DNA of 21,848 nucleotides from NCBI GenBank assembly GCA_002412705.1, contig DHVO01000259.1, forward strand, positions 742 to 22,589, given 5' to 3'. Source of the DNA: Bacteroidales bacterium UBA5206 (GTDB taxonomy: Bacteria > Bacteroidota > Bacteroidia > Bacteroidales > Tenuifilaceae). Under the pieces are notes generated by a model, which saw nothing but the letters and a program-made list of their open reading frames with translations, had not been told where the DNA came from and did not search any database. Made by a program: the position numbers and the translations under genes. Positions 6,301 through 13,755 of the stretch are shown piece by piece (the first letter of the stretch is position 1; the number at the start of each line of letters is the position of its first letter).

Positions 6301-9065
6301 AAGCCTTCTCGGGCACTGCCGAAGTAATTATGGCACAAGGTACTGGCGAACTACTGGTTGAGAGCAACGAGGTAACCATTAGTAACGGATTGGCAGAATG
6401 GGCCGATGCCTCATTCACTCAAAACGGAACCTACAAAATTGCCGCAAGAGCCGAAGGAGTGACCAGCACCACATCAAACCAAATATTCTGCGGATTCAGC
6501 AACAGCTGCCCAACAAGTGAGCCATTTGAGTCGAACTCCATTAGCACCTACCCTGGAGCAAACGGATGGTTTATTTCGGACTTATCGCCCATATCGGGTA
6601 GCAAATCGCTACAGCATAAGCCAACCACATTAGGAGGCACCAGCTACCTTTCCATGCCAATGGAACCAATAGTAACTGGCGAAGCCGCCATGGAGTGGAA
6701 AGTTACGCTCCGCAATGGCGCATGGGATCCTTCATCGGAGAATACCTTCTGGTTCGTACTTGGAGCCAATGGCTCAGACCTTACATCGGCAACGCTAAAT
6801 GGTTATGCAGTAGGCGTTAGAGCGCTATCGAATGGCGACTGGCTATCGGTTTGGAAAATTACACAGGGGAAAGCCGCAGAGGTGATAGTGCAATCGGAAT
6901 TTGACTGGAACGAGAGCCAAACGGTTGATATATCAGTAAAAACATCGCCACTTGGCGACTGGTACCTTGGTTACACCCTTTGGGGAAAGGGCGGATATTC
7001 AAGCACCACAGCCCCCGTTAGGTTTGCCGCTACCGACACGCTGCGCTACATGGGCCCTGTTTTCTCTTACTCACAGTCGCGCTCAGGTCAACTTTGGGTG
7101 GACAATATTAACTTCTGCAAAACCTACTTCCCGCCACAGGTAACAAAGGCAACACCGCTAAGTATGACCGCGGTTAGGGTTAGCCTATCGGCAATTCCAG
7201 CAACAATAAACGGCAGCACGTTTGCCATAAAAACAGCAAGTGGGCAAAGCATTGCGGTTAAAGATGCAACGCTAACAGCGGGCAAACCCGAGGTTTTGCT
7301 ATCAACAGATGTGCTTACACAGGAAAACCTAACGCTAACAGCATGCGGACTAGCTAACAGCAATGGCGATGCAGTTTGCAGCAGCATAACCTTCCGTATT
7401 GGCGGCGAGGGCTCTTTTAACCGCGTTGTAATTAACGAGGTTATGAGCGACCCCACACCCGTTGTGGGATTGCCAGAGGCAGAGTACATTGAGGTTTACA
7501 ACCCATCGGAGACAGACTCAATAAGCATAGCAGGATGGACGCTAACCGTGGGCAACGCCACCGCTAAACTCCCCGACTCATACATTAAGAGTAGGCAGCA
7601 CGCCATACTATGCGCTACATCGCAGGTGAGCACATTCAGCGCTTATGGCAAGGCCATAGGTGTAAGCAGCTTCCCATCGTTACCAAACAGCGGAACTCTT
7701 GTTCAGCTTCGCGACCAGAACGGGATGCTAGTTTCCTATGTCGATTACCTTGCATCGTGGCACAGCGACTCAACCAAGCGGGATGGCGGCTATTCCCTTG
7801 AGCGCATTAATCCGCTTAGCCCCGATGGTGGCGTAGGCAACTGGGCATCATCAAACGCAGCAATAGGGGGAACACCAGGTAGCGAGAACTCCGCAAAGGG
7901 AACCTACACCGATAATGTAGCACCACTTATTACCTGGCACCGATTACCCAATGAGCAAACCATTCTAGTTGCATTTAATGAAGCCATGGATAGCCTATCG
8001 GTTTGGAACCCCAACAGCTACTCGTTCCAGAACAATGAGATGACTATTGCAGCGGTTAACGTTACAGGGGTACTATCCAATCAGGTAGAGCTATTGCTTG
8101 ATGCTGCACTAGAGGTTGGTAAAAGCTACACTCTTTGCATATCGGAAAGTGTAACCGACCTATCGGGTAACGCCTATAGCAACGGCTGCATTACCATTGT
8201 TAGGCCACATCAACCCGAACTAAACGATATTATTATCAACGAAGTACTTTTTAACCCATACACAGGCGGAACCGATTTTGTGGAGCTGTACAATCGTTCG
8301 GAGAAAATATTGGATTTATCCATGCTATCGTTAGCCAATAGGGATTTGATTAGCCTTGGCATAAAGGAGGTTTATTCCATTACCACAAACAGCAAGCTGC
8401 TATACCCAGGCGAGTACGCAGTGCTATCGGCTAATAGCAGCGCTGTAACAGCATTCTACAATGCGCAAACCCCATCGGCACTTGTTGCAATGGATAAAAT
8501 ACCAGCATTTGCAAGCGATATGGGATATGTGGTTCTCCTAACCTATTACGGCGATTTAATTGACGAGATGTACTACACGGAGAAGATGCACCATCCACTT
8601 CTGGTAAGTCCCAAGGGCGTTTCGTTGGAACGGGTAAACCCAGAAATAGGTTCAAACGATAGCGGAGCATGGCAATCGGCTTCGCAAGCAGTGGGGTTTG
8701 CCACACCAACCTACGCCAACTCCCAGCAGGTTAATCTGGCTACCCCAACCGATGAGTTCACTCTATCGCCCGAAACCTTCTCGCCCAATGGCGATGGAAT
8801 AGACGACATGCTAACCATAGGCTACTCTCTACCCGAGGCAGGACACGTAGCTAACATCAGAATTTTCACCTCGGAAGGAAAAGAGGTAAAGCGGCTAGCA
8901 TCGAATCTGTTACTTGGAACGGAGGGACAAATATTCTGGAATGGCCTTAACGAGCAGAACCAAAAAGTAAAACCAGGCATCTACCTGGTTTACATTGAGC
9001 GTTTCGACCTAAAAGGTAACTCAACGCAGTATAAAAAGGTTTGTGTTGTAGCCCAGCGTTTATAA
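3387..9065 (+). CDS. giant secreted modular protein with lamin-tail-like domains and T9SS-type C-terminus
   Basis: This is a 1892-residue exported protein of unknown function. In order it shows a signal peptide (1-19, ending CFTQ), a jelly-roll/laminin-G-like domain (about 20-232) and three tandem repeats of 266 residues (about 242-1040). Each repeat pairs a module marked by D-x-GT-x-DG-x-P with an Ig-like module. A second jelly-roll domain (about 1043-1248) and an Ig-like stretch (1249-1342) follow. Next are a lamin-tail-like domain with VVINEVMSDP (from 1344), an SbsA/Big-type Ig-like domain (about 1511-1607) and a second lamin-tail-like domain with IIINEVLFNP (from about 1613). The C-terminus has SPNGDGIDD (1799-1807) and a final beta-rich domain of the FlgD-like/CHU_C type used by Bacteroidota T9SS cargo. 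It is probably a surface or extracellular adhesin or structural protein. A TTG six bases upstream is in frame, but the ATG gives a proper signal peptide and follows an A-rich leader. No catalytic motif was recognised. Confidence 0.85.
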   Translation: MRIISATILLLISLQCFTQTTYNFELGSIAQWSQFPADRWDASTDQPISGTYSLRQIFDNSAAGLDAISTPLVTGNLATGRATWRFKLRHGYDPSGSNRWWFLLMANGDASTITTGTAMGTASGYAVGVNVVGSTDLVALYKIEAGTPTAIVTSTVNWQTQIGKATPGAIEVTRTETGSFTLKISTTGDFGSLVNEGTAYDNTFTQATHMGLAYQYTASADRQIWLDDVEYTYQPLNANDATTTVELPVTQVTAGRVSSTATQQSMAVEVLRFTISDKGTTDGLPTRPKQVEFIPGANNRVDWATSLGGAALKNSTGTVVSTHATIGSNAITIAVDSLLAEVSDGTSREFSLWVYLAPKAFTDGDSLAFTIDTQNSAWLAGISGSNFTEEFAQQIASPIFTVDVAATRLWYALYPQSVIVNQPFSISINATDEYGSADADFNQPITLALASGDGVLSSSTGLTKNAVAGTAHWNDIKINTTGILSINASSSGLTPAIGESVAANNDTTTVILIPSNQPTTTTIPSTTNFIGQAVEVFRFRVFDQGTGDGKPTIIRQIKLYRGEGENLISLSKVIAGLLIKVDGSIVSLSQPDIKTDYLTIAASPSGWVVPDGSVTEFSILVYLKTSGITDNQNLSLTIKNSNHGFETDTQGSSIVTTLPQSISSAAFPITVTGTTLKFTKQPTWVGVNTPFTVEVSATDSNGNIDTDYSGTIKLGIASGNGELVTANGEEIIATNGTAKFEPLSYNTAEAFTLKATATNLLGTLSGSITCGDKDGMASAPGSQIDSQTVSSTSNNTSSAFPLISFNISDGGTTDGLPINIQKLEFRNFLYPNGESLNQLIAGAFIVVDGEEVMPLEVSISADKLTLTFSDGVATIPNGDAYGITLFAYLKNSPIPDGSRLQLYIASQSHGWTTYPSGSSFADEFSAAIYGLPATIDVEATELRFLNVPLSVEANQLFSIFAVCTDSNGNLDKAFSGTAEVIMAQGTGELLVESNEVTISNGLAEWADASFTQNGTYKIAARAEGVTSTTSNQIFCGFSNSCPTSEPFESNSISTYPGANGWFISDLSPISGSKSLQHKPTTLGGTSYLSMPMEPIVTGEAAMEWKVTLRNGAWDPSSENTFWFVLGANGSDLTSATLNGYAVGVRALSNGDWLSVWKITQGKAAEVIVQSEFDWNESQTVDISVKTSPLGDWYLGYTLWGKGGYSSTTAPVRFAATDTLRYMGPVFSYSQSRSGQLWVDNINFCKTYFPPQVTKATPLSMTAVRVSLSAIPATINGSTFAIKTASGQSIAVKDATLTAGKPEVLLSTDVLTQENLTLTACGLANSNGDAVCSSITFRIGGEGSFNRVVINEVMSDPTPVVGLPEAEYIEVYNPSETDSISIAGWTLTVGNATAKLPDSYIKSRQHAILCATSQVSTFSAYGKAIGVSSFPSLPNSGTLVQLRDQNGMLVSYVDYLASWHSDSTKRDGGYSLERINPLSPDGGVGNWASSNAAIGGTPGSENSAKGTYTDNVAPLITWHRLPNEQTILVAFNEAMDSLSVWNPNSYSFQNNEMTIAAVNVTGVLSNQVELLLDAALEVGKSYTLCISESVTDLSGNAYSNGCITIVRPHQPELNDIIINEVLFNPYTGGTDFVELYNRSEKILDLSMLSLANRDLISLGIKEVYSITTNSKLLYPGEYAVLSANSSAVTAFYNAQTPSALVAMDKIPAFASDMGYVVLLTYYGDLIDEMYYTEKMHHPLLVSPKGVSLERVNPEIGSNDSGAWQSASQAVGFATPTYANSQQVNLATPTDEFTLSPETFSPNGDGIDDMLTIGYSLPEAGHVANIRIFTSEGKEVKRLASNLLLGTEGQIFWNGLNEQNQKVKPGIYLVYIERFDLKGNSTQYKKVCVVAQRL
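4109..6505 (+). repeat. three tandem 266-residue repeats inside the giant secreted protein
   Basis: The GT-x-DG motif occurs with its glycine codon at 4221, 5019 and 5817, two steps of exactly 798 bp (266 codons). Each unit carries a module with F-x-x-x-D-x-GT-x-DG-x-P, then a strand like ATELRF or GTTLKF, then an Ig-like module containing TDSNGN or TDEYGS. DNA identity between units is low, so this is an old protein repeat rather than a recent DNA expansion. Confidence 0.8.
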
Positions 9066-9075
9066 CGCGGGCTAC
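9048..9075. terminator. hairpin spanning the shared 3' end of two convergent genes
   Basis: GTAGCCC-A-GCGTT (9048-9060) pairs with AACGC-GGGCTAC (9064-9075) around a TAT loop. This gives 12 base pairs with one bulged A. The stop codon of the giant protein (9063-9065) lies in the loop and stem, and the purine nucleoside phosphorylase stop is 10 bases beyond. There is no T tract on either strand, so it is not a classical intrinsic terminator, but it could stabilise or define both 3' ends. Confidence 0.4.
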
Positions 9076-9084
9076 ACGCTCAAC

Positions 9085-9894
9085 CTATAGCTGTTTAAGC
9101 ATCTCTTCCATAATAAGGGTCATCTTCTTCTCTGCTTGCTGACCAATTTTCTGAACCTCCTCATGTGTTACCTCCACAATTTTGCCAGGTACACCAAGGT
9201 CGGTAATAATTGATATAGCAAACACAGGAAGCCCCATGTGGCGCGCCACAATTACCTCTGGCACGGTTGACATACCAACGGTATCGCCTCCAATTATGCG
9301 GAAGTACTGATACTCCTTTGGGGTTTCAAAGGTTGGGCCAGTGGTACCAACATAGCAACCCTCAACGGTTCTAATGTTGTTTGCCTGAGCAACCTTTTTT
9401 GCAAGAGCCATAAGATCCCTGTCGTAGGCCTGACTCATATCGGGGAACCTAGTTCCTAGCTCCTTAATGTTTGGACCAACTAGCGGGTTTGGCATTAGGT
9501 TGATATGGTCGTTAATAATCATAAGGTCACCAATCTCAAAATCGGGATTTACGCCACCACTCGCGTTTGAAACAAAAAGGTTTTTAACCCCTAGGAATTT
9601 CATCACGCGAACAGGGAAGGTAACCTGTTTCATATCGTAACCCTCGTAGTAGTGGAAACGCCCTTGCATAGCCACAACCTTCTTTCCGCCCAAATCACCA
9701 AAAATTAACCTACCAGAGTGCCCCTCAACGGTTGACACTGGGAAGTTGGGTATGTTTGAGTACTCTAATACTTCTTGGTTTTTGATATCCTTTACTAGTC
9801 CACCCAGTCCAGTTCCCAGAATAATACCAATTTCTGGACGAGCCTTAACGTTTGACTCAATAAATGCCGTAGTTTCCTTTATTCTTTCCAGCAT
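9085..9894 (-). CDS. purine nucleoside phosphorylase (trimeric type)
   Basis: The 269-residue protein is a trimeric-type purine nucleoside phosphorylase, which splits purine (deoxy)nucleosides with phosphate into free base and (deoxy)ribose 1-phosphate for salvage. It has the phosphate-binding loop ILGTGLGGL (25-33), GRFHYYEGY with His81 (equivalent to human His86), SNASGG (109-114), GPTFET with Glu190 (human Glu201) and GDTVGMSTVPE with Met208 (human Met219). At the position of human Asn243 it has Asp232 in IITDLG, which may matter for base choice (see findings). Length is normal for the family. Its start overlaps the 3' end of lpxK by 38 nt, so the two are co-transcribed and probably translationally coupled. 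Without a biochemical test I do not choose between the symbols punA, deoD-like or xapA-like. Confidence 0.93.
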   Translation of the reverse strand: MLERIKETTAFIESNVKARPEIGIILGTGLGGLVKDIKNQEVLEYSNIPNFPVSTVEGHSGRLIFGDLGGKKVVAMQGRFHYYEGYDMKQVTFPVRVMKFLGVKNLFVSNASGGVNPDFEIGDLMIINDHINLMPNPLVGPNIKELGTRFPDMSQAYDRDLMALAKKVAQANNIRTVEGCYVGTTGPTFETPKEYQYFRIIGGDTVGMSTVPEVIVARHMGLPVFAISIITDLGVPGKIVEVTHEEVQKIGQQAEKKMTLIMEEMLKQL

Positions 9895-10921
9895 ACTTTA
9901 TTAATTGATTGTTAAACATATCCTTTTGATCGCCAAAGAAGTTCACCTCTATGGGAACGTAAAATAAAAAGTCGCCCAGAAGCTCCTTAGCCAAATCAAT
10001 CTCCAACAGTCGGGAAGCATCCTTTTCGGTAGTAACAATGATTTTGTTTTTACTTTCCAAACGGGAGAATTTTTCAAAGATACTTCTAATTTTTTTCTCG
10101 GTAAAAAAGTGATGATCGGGGAAAGCCATTTTTTCCACCACATTGCATTTTTCTTCAAGGAAGGTAAAGAATGGCATGGGCGAAGCAATTCCTGCAAAAA
10201 CAATGGCATCAACATCATTAGCCAAGCTAATACTGGCGTTACCAAATACAGGCCGAGGATTTCCGTACTTTAGCGAGGTAAAGTAAACTGTTTGGTATGG
10301 CAAAGGAGCAATCTCCTTGGTTATTACCCGCATATCGATAGGCTTTAGAGCCTGGGGACATTTGGTAACGATAATAATATCGGCACGTCTCATCTCCAGT
10401 CGGCCATCGCGTAATCGCCCGTAAGGCATAAAATGATCGCGGGTGTAGGGCTTTGCGTAATCGGTTAGCAGAATAGAGAGCCCAGGCTTAACGTACCTAT
10501 GCTGAAACGCATCGTCTAAAAGAATAATGTTAACATCGGGAATCTCCTTTATAATGCTACTAATACCGTTAACCCTATCGGCATCAACGGCAACAGCAAC
10601 CTCGGGGAACTTGCGCTTTATCTGTAGCGGCTCGTCGCCTACCTCGGTGGCAGTAGAGGTAACCTCAACAAATCTAAACCCTTTGGATTTGCGCTTGTAG
10701 CCACGGCTAAGCGTTGCCACCCTCTTTGACTGGGACAAAAAACGAACAAGATACTCAATATGAGGTGTTTTACCCGTTCCGCCAACCGCTAGGTTTCCTA
10801 TGCAGATAACCGAACGGTTAAAACTGGTAGATTTAATGATATTCCAATCAAAAAGCTTATTTCGAATCTTCACCCCCAGCCCGTAAAGGATTGCAAAGGG
10901 AAACAGAAAGATTTTTGCCAT
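9857..10921 (-). CDS. lpxK: tetraacyldisaccharide 4'-kinase
   Basis: LpxK phosphorylates the 4' position of the lipid A tetraacyldisaccharide at the inner membrane, late in the Raetz pathway. The 354-residue protein starts with a hydrophobic membrane-associating segment (about 3-16). It has the P-loop GNLAVGGTGKTP (42-53), then LSRGYKRKSKGF and a GDEP stretch. The family's DD-x-FQHR signature is present as DDAFQHR, and TTEKDA lies towards the C-terminus. Length is normal. It comes first in a two-gene leftward unit with the phosphorylase, overlapping it by 38 nt. From memory, sppA, lpxK and a purine nucleoside phosphorylase are often neighbours in Bacteroidota; here a terminator and 309 bases separate sppA from the pair. 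A possible -7 box lies at 11043-11050. Confidence 0.95.
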   Translation of the reverse strand: MAKIFLFPFAILYGLGVKIRNKLFDWNIIKSTSFNRSVICIGNLAVGGTGKTPHIEYLVRFLSQSKRVATLSRGYKRKSKGFRFVEVTSTATEVGDEPLQIKRKFPEVAVAVDADRVNGISSIIKEIPDVNIILLDDAFQHRYVKPGLSILLTDYAKPYTRDHFMPYGRLRDGRLEMRRADIIIVTKCPQALKPIDMRVITKEIAPLPYQTVYFTSLKYGNPRPVFGNASISLANDVDAIVFAGIASPMPFFTFLEEKCNVVEKMAFPDHHFFTEKKIRSIFEKFSRLESKNKIIVTTEKDASRLLEIDLAKELLGDFLFYVPIEVNFFGDQKDMFNNQLIKYAGKNKGNYGIY

Positions 10922-11173
10922 GTCAACTCATTTTCGGGTAAGGCACCATAACTTAACTTGCGCCACAAAGTAACGAAAAACGAGCAATAAGCAATAGCTA
11001 GATTTTGGATATTGGGATGAATGGTTAAGATTGGCTACACTGCAAAAGTACGCTTCTAAACCAAACCTATTTGCACTGTGTTGTTTTACCATGCATAACT
11101 TAGGATGCAGAAAAGCAGGTAAGGGATAACCCTATACAAAAAATAAATTACCACCACTCCACATTACATCAAT
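10922..11173. other. non-coding gap between lpxK and the sppA terminator
   Basis: The gap between the lpxK start and the sppA stop is 309 bases. It holds the sppA terminator at its right end and one good -7 box (11043-11050). Otherwise it is A+T-rich sequence with no convincing open frame, tRNA or strong hairpin. The predicted lpxK leader would be about 115 bases, longer than others in the window. I see no recognisable riboswitch in it. Confidence 0.5.
11043..11050 (-). promoter_or_regulatory. -7 box for lpxK-purine nucleoside phosphorylase
   Basis: The minus strand reads TACTTTTG, a full match to TAnnTTTG and identical to the box of the left-edge tRNA. No TTTG lies at the right distance upstream, so support is only partial. 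Confidence 0.4.
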
Positions 11174-11204
11174 ACAAAAAAAGAGATCGCCATGTGGCGA
11201 TCTC
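11171..11204 (-). terminator. intrinsic terminator after sppA
   Basis: A perfect inverted repeat GAGATCGCCA/TGGCGATCTC (11183-11192 and 11195-11204) is followed on the minus strand by seven T residues and GTATT. It ends sppA and insulates the lpxK unit. Confidence 0.88.
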
Positions 11205-11230
11205 CCTCAGTAATAAATATAAAAAACGAA

Positions 11231-13000
11231 CTAGTACATCTCTACTTCAAAAGGCATACGAGCCTGTACACCCTGGTTCTTAACCATATTGGTAACCTGC
11301 TGATACTGCTTGTAGATATAAACAAACTCATCGCCAAGTATCATCATTTTGGCGTTACCAGAAAGGTCTTCCATTAGAGCTTGAAATGGGTCCTTTTGCT
11401 TTGGAAGGTCAACAACCCTGTACTCCTCAACGCCAGCCTTCTCTGCTGCAATAGCAATGGCACGTTTTAGTCCGCCAAACTCGTCAACCAGTTTAATATC
11501 CATTGCATTTGCACCGCTCCAAACACGACCCTGACCAATGGCATCAACCTCATCCTTGGTAATACCACGACCTTCGGCAACGTGACCAATAAAGGTTTGG
11601 TAAATATCCTCAACACCTTGTTGGCTAATAGCGCGCTCCTCGGCAGTTAGCGGACGGTACATTGAGCCAAAATCGGAGTACTTATTGGTTTTAACCACAT
11701 CAACAGTTAAGCCCAACTTTTTATTCATACCCTCCTTAACGCTAAAGTACATACCAAACACACCAATAGAGCCAGTTAGCGTGGTTGGGCTAGCAAGAAT
11801 TACATCGCCAGGAGCCGCAATGTAGTAACCACCCGAAGCAGCAAGGTCGCCCATAGAAATAATTACAGGCTTGGTTTGCTTAGCAAGAACAACTTCACGC
11901 CAAATAACCTCCGAAGCAAGAGCGCTACCACCAGGAGAGTTTACGCGGAACACAATAGCCTTAATTGAGCTATCCCTACGCGCCTCACGAATGGCTTTTG
12001 AAATGGTTTCGGAACCTATGGTACCATCCTGTCCTTCGCCCATGTTAATCTCGCCCTGAGCGTAAACAACGGCAATCTTATTCTTTGCCAAGCCTTTTTT
12101 CTTGATAGGCGATGGAGCCTTAATATACTTAGCAAGAGTAATTGTGGTTAAATCGTCTTTATCTTTGGTTTCGGTAAGCTTTTTAAGCTTATCAATAAGC
12201 TCATCCTTGTAAATTAGGCTATCAATTAACCCATACTCAACCGAACGCTTAGCGTTTGAGATAAGCATTTCGTCAGCATAACGGTTTAGCTCCTCAACAG
12301 AGATGTTCCTGCTCTCAGAAACACCCTTAACCCAATGGTTCCAAATAGAACCCATAAAGGTTAGCATCTGCTCACGGTTGGCATCGCTCATCTTATCCAG
12401 CATAAATGGCTCAACAGCGCTTTTGAACTTACCATGACGAATAATTTGTGGCTCAATACCTAGTTTCTCTAGTGCATTCTTGTAGAACATTACCTCGCCA
12501 CGAAGTCCCATCCACTCCATGCCACCCTCTGGGTTCATGTAGATATTATCGGAAACAGATGCTAGGTAGTAAGCCTTTTGGCTGTAGATATCGCTGTAGC
12601 TAATAATAAACTTACCCGACTCCTTAAAGTCAATAAGCGCATCGCGAATCTCCTCAACGGTTGCACCGCCTGCAGATACTGAAACAGCCTGAATGTAGAT
12701 ACCCTTAATTTTGGGATCTTCCTTCGCATTCTCAATAGCCTTTAAAATATCGTTCAAACCAAGTTGCTTGGCCGATGCAAAAGGACCAAAATTAAGATTG
12801 CTGAAAGGATTGTCAACAGCACGATCAACAATAGTCTCATCGAATGTAAGGTACAAAATGGAGTTGTCCTTTACCTCCACTGGCTTGTCGGCCGACGATA
12901 CCATTGCGCCAATGATTCCCAACATAATTAGGAAACCTAAGAAAGAGGCGATAAACACCCCAACTATTGTTGCAAGTAAATACTTAAAGAAACTTTTCAT
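11231..13000 (-). CDS. sppA: signal peptide peptidase SppA, long (67K) form
   Basis: SppA is a membrane-anchored serine protease of family S49 that degrades cleaved signal peptides on the periplasmic side. The 589-residue protein has one N-terminal membrane segment (about 8-33) and two tandem S49-like halves. The general-base lysine is Lys193 in GKFKSAVEPF (matching E. coli Lys209). The nucleophile is Ser389 in GDLAASGGYYIA (matching E. coli Ser409), close to RVNSPGGSA (352-360) and LTGSIGVFG. Having Lys in the N half and Ser in the C half is the long SppA arrangement. It is a single-gene unit with its own terminator. The 248 bases upstream (13001-13248), shared with the divergent folK, show no clear leftward -7 box. 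Confidence 0.95.
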   Translation of the reverse strand: MKSFFKYLLATIVGVFIASFLGFLIMLGIIGAMVSSADKPVEVKDNSILYLTFDETIVDRAVDNPFSNLNFGPFASAKQLGLNDILKAIENAKEDPKIKGIYIQAVSVSAGGATVEEIRDALIDFKESGKFIISYSDIYSQKAYYLASVSDNIYMNPEGGMEWMGLRGEVMFYKNALEKLGIEPQIIRHGKFKSAVEPFMLDKMSDANREQMLTFMGSIWNHWVKGVSESRNISVEELNRYADEMLISNAKRSVEYGLIDSLIYKDELIDKLKKLTETKDKDDLTTITLAKYIKAPSPIKKKGLAKNKIAVVYAQGEINMGEGQDGTIGSETISKAIREARRDSSIKAIVFRVNSPGGSALASEVIWREVVLAKQTKPVIISMGDLAASGGYYIAAPGDVILASPTTLTGSIGVFGMYFSVKEGMNKKLGLTVDVVKTNKYSDFGSMYRPLTAEERAISQQGVEDIYQTFIGHVAEGRGITKDEVDAIGQGRVWSGANAMDIKLVDEFGGLKRAIAIAAEKAGVEEYRVVDLPKQKDPFQALMEDLSGNAKMMILGDEFVYIYKQYQQVTNMVKNQGVQARMPFEVEMY

Positions 13001-13214
13001 CTTCTAGGGTTTTATAGATTAATAAATATTAATTGAGCCAAAACATGTAATTTACTGATAATAAAATTAGTAAAAATAACCTCACCAGTAAACCCTGCGA
13101 CTTTAAATAGAGCTTAAAACATTGGTATGGCAGAAAGCTATACGATGTAACCACTAGTACAACCAAACTTTTCTATCGCTACCATGTTATTAGTAGAAGA
13201 TGGAAAGTAATTTT

Positions 13215-13222
13215 TACATTTG
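13215..13222 (+). promoter_or_regulatory. -7 box for folK
   Basis: TACATTTG fully matches TAnnTTTG and lies 26 bases before the folK ATG, giving a leader of about 20 bases. No TTTG or TTG is found 19-21 bases upstream. Confidence 0.42.
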
Positions 13223-13248
13223 CGGCTAAATATTTTTTGTAAAAAGAG

Positions 13249-13755
13249 ATGGCACAAGCGGTACTGCTAATTGGGGGAAATTTGGGAGATAGGTTAAAGT
13301 ACCTAAACCTTGCCGAGGAACTTATTGGGGAGCGAATTGGAGCTATCGAGGCCAAATCGTCAATATACGAGTCGGAGCCATGGGGATTTCAGCACGAGCA
13401 GAACTTTTTAAACAGAGCACTAGTGGTAAATACCGCGCTTACCCCTCTTGATGTACTTGAAAAGATTGGCAGCATTGAGAGTGACCTGGGAAGAATTAGG
13501 CTAAGCAATGGATACTCCGCGCGCACCCAAGATGTTGACATAATATTCTACGAACAGCATGTAATGCTTACACCCAAGCTAACAATACCACACAAGTTGC
13601 TTCACGAACGCTTATTCGTTCTGAAGCCCCTTGCTGATATTATTCCTAACTACGTTCATCCCTTGTTTGGTGTAACCGTTAAAGAGCTACTGACCGTTTG
13701 CTCGGATAAGAGCAGCGTTTGGCCCTACCAAACACAAGGAAAGCAGGCAAACTAG
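13249..13755 (+). CDS. folK: 2-amino-4-hydroxy-6-hydroxymethyldihydropteridine diphosphokinase (HPPK)
   Basis: FolK transfers pyrophosphate from ATP to 6-hydroxymethyl-7,8-dihydropterin, the step before dihydropteroate synthase in folate synthesis. The 168-residue protein has the N-terminal GGNLGDRLKYL (9-19), SSIYESEPWGF with the conserved pterin-side Trp (37-47), and ARTQDVDIIFY, in which Asp95 and Asp97 match the magnesium-binding aspartates of E. coli FolK. IPHKLLHERLFVLKPLADI (113-131) is the C-terminal signature. Length is typical for a monofunctional HPPK, and no folP or folB is attached. It diverges from sppA and converges with upp; the two stop codons touch with no base between them. 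Confidence 0.95.
   Translation: MAQAVLLIGGNLGDRLKYLNLAEELIGERIGAIEAKSSIYESEPWGFQHEQNFLNRALVVNTALTPLDVLEKIGSIESDLGRIRLSNGYSARTQDVDIIFYEQHVMLTPKLTIPHKLLHERLFVLKPLADIIPNYVHPLFGVTVKELLTVCSDKSSVWPYQTQGKQAN

Noticed and set aside
9085..13000. Nucleoside phosphorylase, lpxK and sppA as a defence or signalling cassette
   Set aside because: All three are ordinary full-length housekeeping proteins with intact family motifs, in an arrangement I recall from other Bacteroidota, and no effector or sensor gene is nearby.
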